Shown here: positions 25,860 to 33,790 of the stretch, in pieces
Position numbering within the stretch: position 1 is the stretch's first letter
Layout of the letters: each line of letters begins with the position of its first letter
Assembly (NCBI GenBank): GCA_902510995.1
Contig: CABXDL010000009.1
Location: 1-45,662, forward strand
DNA: 45,662 bases
Source: an uncultured Candidatus Actinomarina sp.
GTDB taxonomy: Bacteria; Actinomycetota; Acidimicrobiia; Actinomarinales; Actinomarinaceae
Direction of reading: 5' to 3'
The notes under the pieces: generated by a model
What the model was told of the DNA's origin: nothing
The model's database searches: none
Seen by the model: the letters and a program-made list of their open reading frames with translations, nothing else
Program-made: the position numbers and the translations under genes

Positions 25860-26359
25860 ATTATAAATTTATAACCGGGGAAGTTTTACCTCTCCCAGAA
25901 AACACATCTTGGGCTGACGGTACAAAATTACAAGATATATATCCAAACTCTTCTTTTGTAAGTGGAACAGAAAATCCTGAAGGAATGAAAATTCATCCAG
26001 TGGTCAAAGATAATTTGGTTCACATTAAATATACATTTGAAGAAAGATTTGCTGGGGGACCTGGTTTAGTTCATGGAGGTATTCTTGCAGCCGCAATAGA
26101 TGACCTCATGGGTTATGCAACTGTAATACATAATCATATGTGTGTAACAGCAAATTTATCTGTTAATTATATTTCACCAGTTCCTGTCGAAGAGGAGTTC
26201 GAAATATACGCTTGGGTAACAAAACTTGATGGAAAAAAAGTTTCAACAGAGTCAATAATAAAATCAGGTGACAAGATTCATGTTGAGTCGAGTGCTTTAT
26301 TTATAGAGATTCTAGAAGAAGTAGAAGAAATATTTAAGGTAGATAAAAACTATCCGTAA
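25856..26359 (+). CDS. PaaI-like hotdog-fold thioesterase
   Basis: 167 aa. The active-site stretch GGPGLVHGGILAAAIDDLMG (about 74-93) has the HGG and downstream Asp of the PaaI/YbgC hotdog group, followed by TANLSVNYISPVPVEEEFE and a C-terminal strand set. It should hydrolyse acyl-CoA or aryl-CoA thioesters in the cytoplasm. The ATG overlaps the translin stop (ATGA). It ends 1 base from the convergent GMC gene. Confidence 0.85.
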   Translation: MNYKFITGEVLPLPENTSWADGTKLQDIYPNSSFVSGTENPEGMKIHPVVKDNLVHIKYTFEERFAGGPGLVHGGILAAAIDDLMGYATVIHNHMCVTANLSVNYISPVPVEEEFEIYAWVTKLDGKKVSTESIIKSGDKIHVESSALFIEILEEVEEIFKVDKNYP

Positions 26360-26360
26360 G

Positions 26361-28223
26361 TTATATCTTTGTTGTTAGGAAATGACTCATTGACTGGATG
26401 CTAATCATAGGATTGACCCCAGAACATCTTGGAAAAACTGACGAATCTGTAATATAAACATTTTCTAATCCGTGGACTTTTCCATCAAGATCAACAACCC
26501 CTTCACTCGGGTCAGGATTCATTCTTGCTGTTCCCATTTGGTGTGCAGAGCCAAGTAATATTCTGAATGGTTGATTCTTTATTGAAGTCACTTTGTTGAT
26601 AAATTCTTCAATTGTTTCTTTTGAATCTTGTTTCCAATGAAGCGTTGGTGAAGAAGCCACCATAATTTCAGTGGCACCAGATGAGTGATATGCTTTAACA
26701 AGATTTACTAATCCTTCTACAAGGTGATCGTGATCAAATTTATTGAAATCATATTTCCATAAATGTTGAGGTGATTTATTTACTATGGAACCACTACTTG
26801 TATCTGACGTTAAAACTATTGCTCCAGACCAGTAGTTGTAGTCTTTTACAAAGCTTGCAAAGGAGTCAGTATTATTTGGAAAAAATGGAAAAAATAAACT
26901 TGGATGCATTGGGAGTCCTTCAAGAATATATCCGTAATTATCATTTTTGAACAAAAACTCATCAGAATAAATTCCCTGCATGCTTCCATCCCATGCCTTT
27001 TGCTCTTCACCATATTTTCCAGCAACTCCAGATACAGGATGGAGTTTTAGGTTCTTTCCTAACTGTTTATTTGAATACCCACTATCCATTAATATTTTTG
27101 GCGTATTTAATGCTCCAGCAGACAAAATAACCTTATTTACAGCTATTTTCTTAGTATTTGAACCATTCTCAACCTCTATATGAGTAGCTCTTTTATTGCT
27201 TATAACTAACCTTTTAATGTTCGTATCACTGTATATATTTTTTTGATCAAAAGTATCCTCTGAAAACCATGATGTATATGATGAGTTTCTGCTTTCATAA
27301 CCAGAACCAAACGTAGAAAATCCATCTTCTAAATGATCTAAGTTAGTTAGGTTTCTTGGAATAATTTTATAGCCTATGTCATTTTTCTCTAACCCTTCTA
27401 TGAGCTTTACTTCTTTATGCGGTATCTTGTTATTTTCTTCACTTACATTTAATTTTTTACAAACGTAATCCATACTGTTCTTAAATGCATCTGAATTAAA
27501 GTAATTATCTTGGTTGATTAGAGAATCCCACTCTTTTAAAATATTTTCTGGAGTTTTTAAAGAGGTTGTCCAATTTATAGTTGTTCCTCCACCTACACTT
27601 TTTCCAGCTAATAGAAGAACATTAAATTTTCTCGTTTGTTGCATGCCGTAGCTTTCATAAAAATTGTGATAACCAAACGTTTCGTTATTTGTTTCTTTAT
27701 TTAAGTAACTCCCTTTATCAAATATTCCAACTTCATATTTTTCACTAAGGACGTTAGCAGCCACACCGCCTCCAGCACCGCTCCCAATAACAGCAACTTC
27801 AATGCTTTCAGGAAATTCATTAGTCTTTTTTTCTATATGTCCATTTTTGTAAACAGGGTATTCAAAATGCTTATAGAGATTTCCCTCTCCAGTAAGTGAC
27901 CTTGCGTTACATATTCCAAACAATGTTGAGATAGATGTTCCAAGTTGTCTTAAAAGCATTAATGATGAATTTTGTAAATTATTAACAAATGAAGGAATAT
28001 TTACATCTTTAATCAGGAGCTTTCTAACGCCAAATGAGAAAGTGATGAAGAATAGTTTTAACTGGTTGATTTCACTTTTATCTGGATAATTTTTTAATAT
28101 AAAGAAAAAATATTCTTCAGCATTTTCTCTTTCTGCTTCATCAAAATTTGGATATAAACTTGAGAAAATTATTTTAAAGCTTTTACTAATTCTTGCATCC
28201 ATAGTTTTATGATAGCTAGACAA
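26361..28223 (-). CDS. GMC-type FAD oxidoreductase (long-chain alcohol oxidase-like)
   Basis: 620 aa. A helical N-terminal extension of about 130 residues precedes the FAD-binding VAVIGSGAGGGVAANVL near 143-159. GKSVGGGTTINWTTSLKTP is the GMC signature 1 region. The C-terminus has HQMGTARMNPDP (about 561) and SGVNPMISIQ (Asn604), the catalytic His/Asn pair region. The N-terminal extension and the HxMGTxRM block resemble long-chain fatty alcohol oxidases more than choline or glucose oxidases. The substrate is inferred only as an alcohol. Confidence 0.88.
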   Translation of the reverse strand: MSSYHKTMDARISKSFKIIFSSLYPNFDEAERENAEEYFFFILKNYPDKSEINQLKLFFITFSFGVRKLLIKDVNIPSFVNNLQNSSLMLLRQLGTSISTLFGICNARSLTGEGNLYKHFEYPVYKNGHIEKKTNEFPESIEVAVIGSGAGGGVAANVLSEKYEVGIFDKGSYLNKETNNETFGYHNFYESYGMQQTRKFNVLLLAGKSVGGGTTINWTTSLKTPENILKEWDSLINQDNYFNSDAFKNSMDYVCKKLNVSEENNKIPHKEVKLIEGLEKNDIGYKIIPRNLTNLDHLEDGFSTFGSGYESRNSSYTSWFSEDTFDQKNIYSDTNIKRLVISNKRATHIEVENGSNTKKIAVNKVILSAGALNTPKILMDSGYSNKQLGKNLKLHPVSGVAGKYGEEQKAWDGSMQGIYSDEFLFKNDNYGYILEGLPMHPSLFFPFFPNNTDSFASFVKDYNYWSGAIVLTSDTSSGSIVNKSPQHLWKYDFNKFDHDHLVEGLVNLVKAYHSSGATEIMVASSPTLHWKQDSKETIEEFINKVTSIKNQPFRILLGSAHQMGTARMNPDPSEGVVDLDGKVHGLENVYITDSSVFPRCSGVNPMISIQSMSHFLTTKI

Positions 28224-28274
28224 AAAGAAAAAAGTTCTGTCGCCTAATCCTTCTTTCAGTTTTTATAGAAATTC

Positions 28275-28317
28275 TTGAATAATTAGCCTAAAAACTTGTA
28301 TAGATATTTATATCTAT
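28275..28317 (+). promoter_or_regulatory. Promoter with overlapping inverted repeat before the 50-aa gene
   Basis: TTGAAT (28275-28280), 18 bases, TATAGA (28299-28304). The inverted repeat ATAGATAT (28300-28307), TT, ATATCTAT (28310-28317) covers the -10 and the expected start site, an operator-like placement. AT richness weakens the operator claim. Confidence 0.5.
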
Positions 28318-28367
28318 TATTGTTTATTATTCAACCCAAAATAACCAACCATCCAGGAGGTATTTCT

Positions 28368-28520
28368 ATGCCTATTGGTTTTGTTGAGTCCAAAGAAAAG
28401 GAGGAGGAAAGTTGGATTGATGACTTAATCCGACATATTCTCACTTGTTTAGATCAAGACTGTGAGCGCTGTGCGCATGCAGTTGCAATCGACTTCATTG
28501 GATTCTTAAAAGCTAGTTAA
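28368..28520 (+). CDS. Small Cys-rich protein (50 aa), strongly signposted
   Basis: The ATG at 28368 is preceded by a near-perfect AGGAGG ribosome site (28355-28360), so this start is preferred over upstream in-frame codons. The acidic N-terminal half is followed by a helix and the cluster CLDQDCERCAH: Cys27, Cys32, Cys35, His37, with His23 nearby. This could bind zinc or iron-sulfur. It has its own promoter, leader of about 55 bases and a strong terminator, so it is a well-expressed monocistronic unit at the left edge of the accessory region. I do not recognise the family. Confidence 0.75.
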   Translation: MPIGFVESKEKEEESWIDDLIRHILTCLDQDCERCAHAVAIDFIGFLKAS

Positions 28521-28523
28521 AAG

Positions 28524-28551
28524 AAAAGAGCTCAGTTGCCTGAGCTCTTTT
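28524..28551 (+). terminator. Intrinsic terminator after the 50-aa gene
   Basis: AAAAGAGCTCAG (28524-28535), loop TTGC, CTGAGCTCTTTT (28540-28551): a 12-bp perfect stem ending in a T run. Symmetric A/T flanks could also terminate the opposite strand. Confidence 0.92.
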
Positions 28552-28620
28552 CCCGTTTATAGCTTAATAAATAAGATAAGCATAAGGCAAAAAGTTGAAA
28601 AATGATCTAAAATTAAATGA

Positions 28621-29550
28621 ATGACAAATAAAGAAATTAATAAACTACCTTTAGAGTCTAATTACTCAAAAGATAAAAAAACTCACGTTCTTCATGAGGG
28701 TAATGCAAAAGAACTTTTAAATAATAAAGATCTACACAAAAAGGTGCGTTTAATTGTTACTTCTCCTCCGTACAACATTGGAAAAGAGTATGAAGAAGTT
28801 AAGAAATTAGAAGATTATTTAGAAGACCAGATTGGAATTATTAAAGAGCTCATTAATGTTATGTCAGATGATGGAAGTCTTTGTTGGCAAGTAGGCAACT
28901 ACGTAGACAAGAAAACAGGTCACCTTGTTCCTTTAGACATACCTTTTTATAATATCTTTAGAGAAAATGGATTAATGCTTAGAAATCGAATAATCTGGCA
29001 TTTTAAACACGGTTATCCAAATCAAAAAAAACTTACTAATCAATATGAGACAATCCTCTGGTTCACTAAAGATGAAAACCATTATTTTGATTTAGATGAA
29101 ATTAGAGTGCCTCAGCTTTATCCAGGTTATAGGTTTCCAAAAGGTCATAAAAAAGAAGGTCTGGCAAGTGGCAACCCTAAAGGAAAAAATCCAGGAAATG
29201 TATGGGATGTACCACAGGTCAAAGCGAAACACCTTGAAAAAACTGATCATCCAGCACAGTTTCCTATTTCAATAATTAGACGACTAATTACAGCTCTTAC
29301 AGAAGAGGGTGATTATGTATTAGACCCTTATGTTGGCTCAGGTACAACCATTGCTGCAGCAGCTCTAGAGAATAGGATTGGGATAGGAGCTGAAATTGAT
29401 AAAGAATATTGTGAGATAGTGAAAAATAGAATTAAAGATTTAAATGAAGGAAAAATGGACTACAGGGAAGATAAAGAAGTTCCAAAACCAAAAGGAAAAG
29501 TTTCGGAAACACCTTTAGAATGGGAACAAGAAGGAGTATTAAATGACTGA
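28621..29550 (+). CDS. Site-specific DNA methyltransferase (beta class, N4-C or N6-A)
   Basis: 309 aa. Catalytic motif IV TSPPYNIGK lies at about 47-55, and the AdoMet-binding motif DPYVGSGTT at about 235-243 follows a DHPAQFPISIIRRLI block. Motif IV before motif I is the beta-class order, and SPPY leans to N4-cytosine but does not exclude N6-adenine. The target-recognition stretch lies between. TAAAAT (28608-28613) ends 7 bases before the ATG, suggesting a leaderless operon start. It overlaps the next gene by 8 bases. It likely supplies self-marking for a defence operon with the next three genes. Confidence 0.9.
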   Translation: MTNKEINKLPLESNYSKDKKTHVLHEGNAKELLNNKDLHKKVRLIVTSPPYNIGKEYEEVKKLEDYLEDQIGIIKELINVMSDDGSLCWQVGNYVDKKTGHLVPLDIPFYNIFRENGLMLRNRIIWHFKHGYPNQKKLTNQYETILWFTKDENHYFDLDEIRVPQLYPGYRFPKGHKKEGLASGNPKGKNPGNVWDVPQVKAKHLEKTDHPAQFPISIIRRLITALTEEGDYVLDPYVGSGTTIAAAALENRIGIGAEIDKEYCEIVKNRIKDLNEGKMDYREDKEVPKPKGKVSETPLEWEQEGVLND

Positions 29551-30850
29551 AGAATTTGAATTTTCACAAGATTTCGTAAAACCACAAGCTCACAGAAGAC
29601 AGCTCCTTAGGACTTTAGTTGCTGATAGTGTCACAACATCTAGACAAATTGTCCCAGGAGGTGGGATTGAACAGTTGGCATTAATAACTCTTCCCATTAC
29701 ACATATTATTTACAATGCAGACAATGTTCGAATAAGAGATAAGGTTTTAACAGAGTTTGAAATAGAAAATACAGACACAGAAAAGTTTGATCAACATTTT
29801 TATTCAAAAAGAGAAAACTTTGAAACTCAAAAATTTATCCACTCTGTTCTTTCAGAGCTTGCACATGCAACAGATGCTGATATTTATACAAGATTAAAGC
29901 AAACACAAGTACAAAGAGACCCGATCCTTATAGATACAGATGGAGTTATAGTAGATGGAAATAGAAGAATGTCTTCAATAAGGGAGTTGTATACAGAAAA
30001 CCCTGCTGACTTTCCCGAATTCAATGAAATTGAGTGTGTTGTAATTCCTAGAGCTGACAGACAAAATAATAAAGAATTCGAGCATCAAATTCATTTTGCT
30101 GATACTTTGCAACTCGAATATACCTGGTTAAATAAAGCCCTCGAAGCTCAGAGACTTGAAGCAGAAAGAAAAGATAGAGATGAGATAAGAAGACAATTAC
30201 AGTTATCTAGCCTTACAGCTGTTGATAAATTATTAATCACTGCAAAAGGAATGCAACGTTATAACAAAGTAAAAGCAGGTTTCGACCCTGAACATATAAA
30301 TAATAATTATGTAGATCTTGGCCAATACGGTAATGAACAAAGTTTCATTGAGATTGGAAAAGTAATGGACAGAGATATTCCGGCTTCAGATAAAAAACAA
30401 CAAACCTTATTACAATCAGTAATCCATTTTGTCGTGCAAAATGACAGGAAAGCTATAGGCGGAAGAGCTTTTAATATGAATCAAGCAAATAGGGCTCACA
30501 AACTTTTTGATTGGTATAAAAGAGCGATAGGTGTAGAGAATACTTCAAGAGCTAATCAAAAATTAAGAGATTTTGGTACGTCTGTAGTTTTTGATGACTT
30601 GAGAGGCACTATACAAGAAATGAATCGAAAAAGATTACAAGATGAAAGACAACAAACAGAAGATGAACAGCAATCTCAAACGAAGAGTAAAATAGAAGAT
30701 GCATTGGATGCGTTGGAAACTATTAATGTTAACTCCGGCACTACAAGAAAGACACATTTAAGAAATATTAAAAGAAATTTAGACAAGATTGATAAAGAAA
30801 CAAAACGAGTTAGAGAAGATATAGGCAGCCAAGAAGAAAATCTAAGTTAA
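29543..30850 (+). CDS. ParB/sulfiredoxin-fold DGNRR protein of the defence operon
   Basis: 435 aa. Residues about 125-150 read QRDPILIDTDGVIVDGNRRM, with the DGNRR motif at 138-142, diagnostic of the ParB-N/sulfiredoxin-like fold seen in DNA-modification and conflict systems (compare DGQHR and DUF262 proteins). A long helical region with charged segments (EAERKDRDEIRRQLQ) and a C-terminal coiled-coil-like tail follow. It is not a chromosome-partition ParB: there is no helix-turn-helix/parS domain layout and no parA. The role could be nucleotide-dependent DNA recognition or nicking. It overlaps the methyltransferase by 8 bases and precedes the helicase by 3 bases. Confidence 0.75.
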   Translation: MTEEFEFSQDFVKPQAHRRQLLRTLVADSVTTSRQIVPGGGIEQLALITLPITHIIYNADNVRIRDKVLTEFEIENTDTEKFDQHFYSKRENFETQKFIHSVLSELAHATDADIYTRLKQTQVQRDPILIDTDGVIVDGNRRMSSIRELYTENPADFPEFNEIECVVIPRADRQNNKEFEHQIHFADTLQLEYTWLNKALEAQRLEAERKDRDEIRRQLQLSSLTAVDKLLITAKGMQRYNKVKAGFDPEHINNNYVDLGQYGNEQSFIEIGKVMDRDIPASDKKQQTLLQSVIHFVVQNDRKAIGGRAFNMNQANRAHKLFDWYKRAIGVENTSRANQKLRDFGTSVVFDDLRGTIQEMNRKRLQDERQQTEDEQQSQTKSKIEDALDALETINVNSGTTRKTHLRNIKRNLDKIDKETKRVREDIGSQEENLS

Positions 30851-30853
30851 CAA

Positions 30854-32755
30854 ATGTCTTCAATTAATGCTTCTTTAAGCGGTAATTTTAAAGGGGTAGA
30901 TTTTTCAACATCAAATAATGAAGATGAATTTTGGGTAAAACTAATAGATTATTATAACGATTGTGGGATAAGCCCTTATCTTGGTGATCATGTCAAGGAA
31001 CTCTCTATCTCTTGGAAAGATTTTCTATTTTACTTCTACGATGGATTAGAAGATGAAGGTATAGATGTGATATATCACTCTAATATCTCACCACATATTG
31101 AAACTCATAGAAAAAATCTTGAATTTACAAGTAAACTCCCTCGTAAATTAAATACTAAAGATATTCAAGAATATGAATCAATTACTGAAAATTTAGAGAA
31201 TATAGGTATAAAAAAAAGAAAGCTTTTTCAATATCAACTCAGAGATCTTGCATTCATGCTACAAAGTCCTAATTCAGCAAATTTTTCTGTTCCTGGTGCT
31301 GGAAAAACTTTTGTTGCATTGTGTGTAAATGCATACTTAAAAAAAGAAATCTTAATTGTTTTTGTACCAAATGATGTAGTTATGCAGTCCTGGGAGCATG
31401 AAATAAATAACACATTTGATACTGAACATAAACCAAACACATATAGGTTAAATGGAAATCTTGAAGAGGTAGAAATGTTATTAGAAAAAATTTCTGAAGG
31501 AGGTATTGGACTAATTACCTATAGAAAAATACTTTCACGAGGTTTTGAAAAATTATTTAGAGACTTTTTTATGAATAATCCCTCGCATCTTATTCTTGAT
31601 GAATCTCATAGAATAAAAGGAGGAATAAAATCAACAGGATTACCCTCAAAAATAGCTTCAAAAATATTATCTTTTTCAATGTTTATAGATAGAAAAGATA
31701 TTTTGTCTGGTACTCCAATGCCCTTAAACCATAATGACTTAATTTCCCAAGTAGAATTTCTTTATCCTAACTCTGGACTAAAAGAAAAAATTGAGACAGA
31801 AGCACAGAGCCCAGGAGCACCTATCCAAGGGATTTTTGTTAGAACAACAAAAAGCGAACTTGAACTACCAGAACCTGTGGAGAATTCTATAACACAAGAA
31901 ATGTCAGAACTTCAAGCTGCTTTTTACGAACTTGTTGTGAATAGATATAGAGAAGAGTTTTCTGTCCCATCAAATAGAGACTTATTAAACATTAAAATTG
32001 CAACAAGAGCCCAATTGGCGCTATCAAGAGTTGCAAGGCTTTCAGTAGATCCTTATTTTTTGGTTGAAGACCTAAAAGAAAAAAAAGATGAAATTGCAAA
32101 ATACATACACTCAAGCAGAAACGAAACAATTATCAACAACCTAATAAATGAAGGTGAAGCTGAAAACAAAGTTTCCAAAAAAATGAATAAAGCTATTGAA
32201 ATTACTAAAAAAATACTTGAAGAAGAAAAAAAGGTTATTATTTGGTCACAATTTAGTAATTCTATAAAAGTACTTGAAGAAGAGCTAAGAGAACATACTC
32301 CTGTAACTTTATATGGTGAAACTGAAAATCCAGAAAGTTCAGTTGAATTATTTAATGATAAAAACAGCGGTGTTGATGTTTTAATTGGTAACCCTAAAAA
32401 GGGTGGAGAAGGAATTAGTTTACATCACAACTGTCATAATGCTATTTATTTAGATAGAACATACAATGCTGCAGAGTATTTACAATCACGTGACAGAATT
32501 CACAGAATAGGCATGCCGGCAGATGTAGTCCCAAATTATTACATAATACATTCTGTACATCCAAATAAGTCAAAAAAAGTAATTGATTTGAGGATTAGCA
32601 ATAATCTTCAAAGAAAAATTGAAAACATGGAAAAACTTCTTAATGATCCAGACTTGAAAAGATTATCGCTTGATGAAGCTGCAGGAGACGAACAGGAATC
32701 AGAATATAGCTTGGATGATTTAGATGACTTTATAGGAATGCTAATAAATGAATAA
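30854..32755 (+). CDS. SNF2-type superfamily 2 helicase/translocase
   Basis: 633 aa. After a unique N-terminal region of about 120 aa, RecA domain 1 has FQYQLRDLAFML, Walker A VPGAGKT (about 146-152), Walker B LILDESH (DESH at 249-252) and motif III LSGTPMP. RecA domain 2 has VIIWSQF, GGEGISLHHN and the SNF2 motif VI QSRDRIHRIG. SNF2 proteins translocate on double-stranded DNA without full strand separation. The acidic C-terminal tail overlaps the next gene by 8 bases. It is the motor of the putative restriction system. Confidence 0.9.
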   Translation: MSSINASLSGNFKGVDFSTSNNEDEFWVKLIDYYNDCGISPYLGDHVKELSISWKDFLFYFYDGLEDEGIDVIYHSNISPHIETHRKNLEFTSKLPRKLNTKDIQEYESITENLENIGIKKRKLFQYQLRDLAFMLQSPNSANFSVPGAGKTFVALCVNAYLKKEILIVFVPNDVVMQSWEHEINNTFDTEHKPNTYRLNGNLEEVEMLLEKISEGGIGLITYRKILSRGFEKLFRDFFMNNPSHLILDESHRIKGGIKSTGLPSKIASKILSFSMFIDRKDILSGTPMPLNHNDLISQVEFLYPNSGLKEKIETEAQSPGAPIQGIFVRTTKSELELPEPVENSITQEMSELQAAFYELVVNRYREEFSVPSNRDLLNIKIATRAQLALSRVARLSVDPYFLVEDLKEKKDEIAKYIHSSRNETIINNLINEGEAENKVSKKMNKAIEITKKILEEEKKVIIWSQFSNSIKVLEEELREHTPVTLYGETENPESSVELFNDKNSGVDVLIGNPKKGGEGISLHHNCHNAIYLDRTYNAAEYLQSRDRIHRIGMPADVVPNYYIIHSVHPNKSKKVIDLRISNNLQRKIENMEKLLNDPDLKRLSLDEAAGDEQESEYSLDDLDDFIGMLINE

Positions 32756-33611
32756 CGATTTTACTGTAGGGATAATTGAGGCTGGGATTAATCTCATTGA
32801 AGAGTTAGAAATTGATTCTGATAGAACTGTTAAAGATATAATTCGAGTTAAAGAAGAAACAAATACTTTGACTGAAGATTATAAAAATGCTGAGAGCTTA
32901 ATTTTAGATTATGGAGAGACACTCTTTAAGGATGATGGTAAATTTCAAAAATTAGAAAAAAGTATATTATTTAATATGATTTCTATTCTCAGCCCTCCAT
33001 GGAAGAGCTCTTTGAGACATGGTAGGGAGCTTTTCTTTTCATACATTAAGGAACTTGAAGAAGGGGGCAACATTTATCAAGTTTTTCTTCATGCAGGCCT
33101 TAATGACTCTTCAGAAGAAACTATTTCATGGTGGAAATTGATTGCAAATTTATCTAACACAGCCAGTGAAGACAGAAGAGAGATGCTTGGCTTAGAAGGT
33201 GAAATTTTAACAATAAAATATGAAAAAGATAAGCTAGACGATTTGAATATAGATCAAAAATTATACAAAATTGATCATGTTGCGTCTTACGACAATAGTG
33301 CTGGGTTCGATGTTTTATCTTGGAGAAAAAATTCTAATGATGAAGTTTATGAAATACAGATAGAAAGCAAAATGTCAGCAAGAGAGGTTTCTGATTTTCA
33401 TCTTACACGAAATGAATTTGATAAATCATTATCAAATCAAGATACATATTGCGTATATCTTTGGAAGAAAGAAAATATTTATGGAGATACTCCATTAAAA
33501 TATGATGCAAAATGGTTAGAAAAAAATACACCAAAGGACCAAGGAACGTCCTATTGGAGTGAGGTTACAATTACTCCAAATGATGATGGAATTCCAAATT
33601 GGCAAGAGTAA
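32748..33611 (+). CDS. DUF3883 (PD-(D/E)XK-like) protein
   Basis: 287 aa. The C-terminal half matches DUF3883: LEGEILTIKYEKDKL, then SAGFDVLSW (Asp188), YEIQIESKMS (Glu206, Lys208), then FHLTRNEFDKSL and DTYCVYLW. The GxDxxS...IExK arrangement is the PD-(D/E)XK nuclease-like core seen in this family, usually attached to or beside helicases. The N-terminal 150 residues are helical and not recognised. It is the last gene of the MTase-ParB-SNF2 operon and the best candidate for its nuclease, though the ESK variant makes activity uncertain. Confidence 0.72.
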   Translation: MNNDFTVGIIEAGINLIEELEIDSDRTVKDIIRVKEETNTLTEDYKNAESLILDYGETLFKDDGKFQKLEKSILFNMISILSPPWKSSLRHGRELFFSYIKELEEGGNIYQVFLHAGLNDSSEETISWWKLIANLSNTASEDRREMLGLEGEILTIKYEKDKLDDLNIDQKLYKIDHVASYDNSAGFDVLSWRKNSNDEVYEIQIESKMSAREVSDFHLTRNEFDKSLSNQDTYCVYLWKKENIYGDTPLKYDAKWLEKNTPKDQGTSYWSEVTITPNDDGIPNWQE

Positions 33612-33615
33612 AAAA

Positions 33616-33750
33616 TTAATCCTCTAACTGAATAACTGGAATTTCAGTCGTTATATTATCTAAATCCTTTTGATACTCTGATTCTTTTTCTCTAATAATC
33701 CCACCATTTGGATTAGAATTTATACGATCAAACTGTGGAATATCTTTTCT
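33616..33750 (-). pseudogene. C-terminal remnant of a lost minus-strand gene
   Basis: Between the two accessory operons the minus strand has 44 open codons ending at TAA (33616-33618), bounded upstream by TGA (33751-33753) and lacking any usable start. The residues are polar and protein-like (for example IPQFDRINSNPNGGIIREKE and ITTEIPVIQLED). In a genome where neighbours nearly touch, a 176-base gap with a startless coding tail looks like debris of a deleted gene. No family recognised; chance openness cannot be excluded. Confidence 0.4.
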
Positions 33751-33772
33751 TCAATACTTGAAATAAAACTTA

Positions 33773-33790
33773 TCGCTAGTAAATAGTGTG
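33773..33790 (+). repeat. Repeat copy 1 (TCGCTAGTAA element) before the vWA gene
   Basis: TCGCTAGTAAATAGTGTG ends inside the GTG start of the vWA gene. A second copy, 15 of 18 bases identical, lies at 35721-35738 before the tubulin-like gene. The shared 10-mer TCGCTAGTAA is followed in both by ..AGTGT. Could be a shared regulatory element or a duplication scar. Confidence 0.45.

Noticed and set aside
28296-28367. N-terminal extension of the 50-aa Cys-rich protein
   Set aside because: The extension overlaps the promoter and operator-like repeat; the AGGAGG before ATG 28368 fixes the start.
29543-30850. ParB-like gene as a plasmid or chromosome partition system
   Set aside because: No parA neighbour, no parS-like repeats and no recognisable HTH domain layout; overlaps with the methyltransferase and near-contact with the helicase point to a modification/restriction operon.
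30854-32755. SNF2 gene as part of DISARM
   Set aside because: No drmB (DUF1998), drmC (PLD) or drmA-type helicase is nearby; only the general MTase-plus-SNF2 theme is shared.
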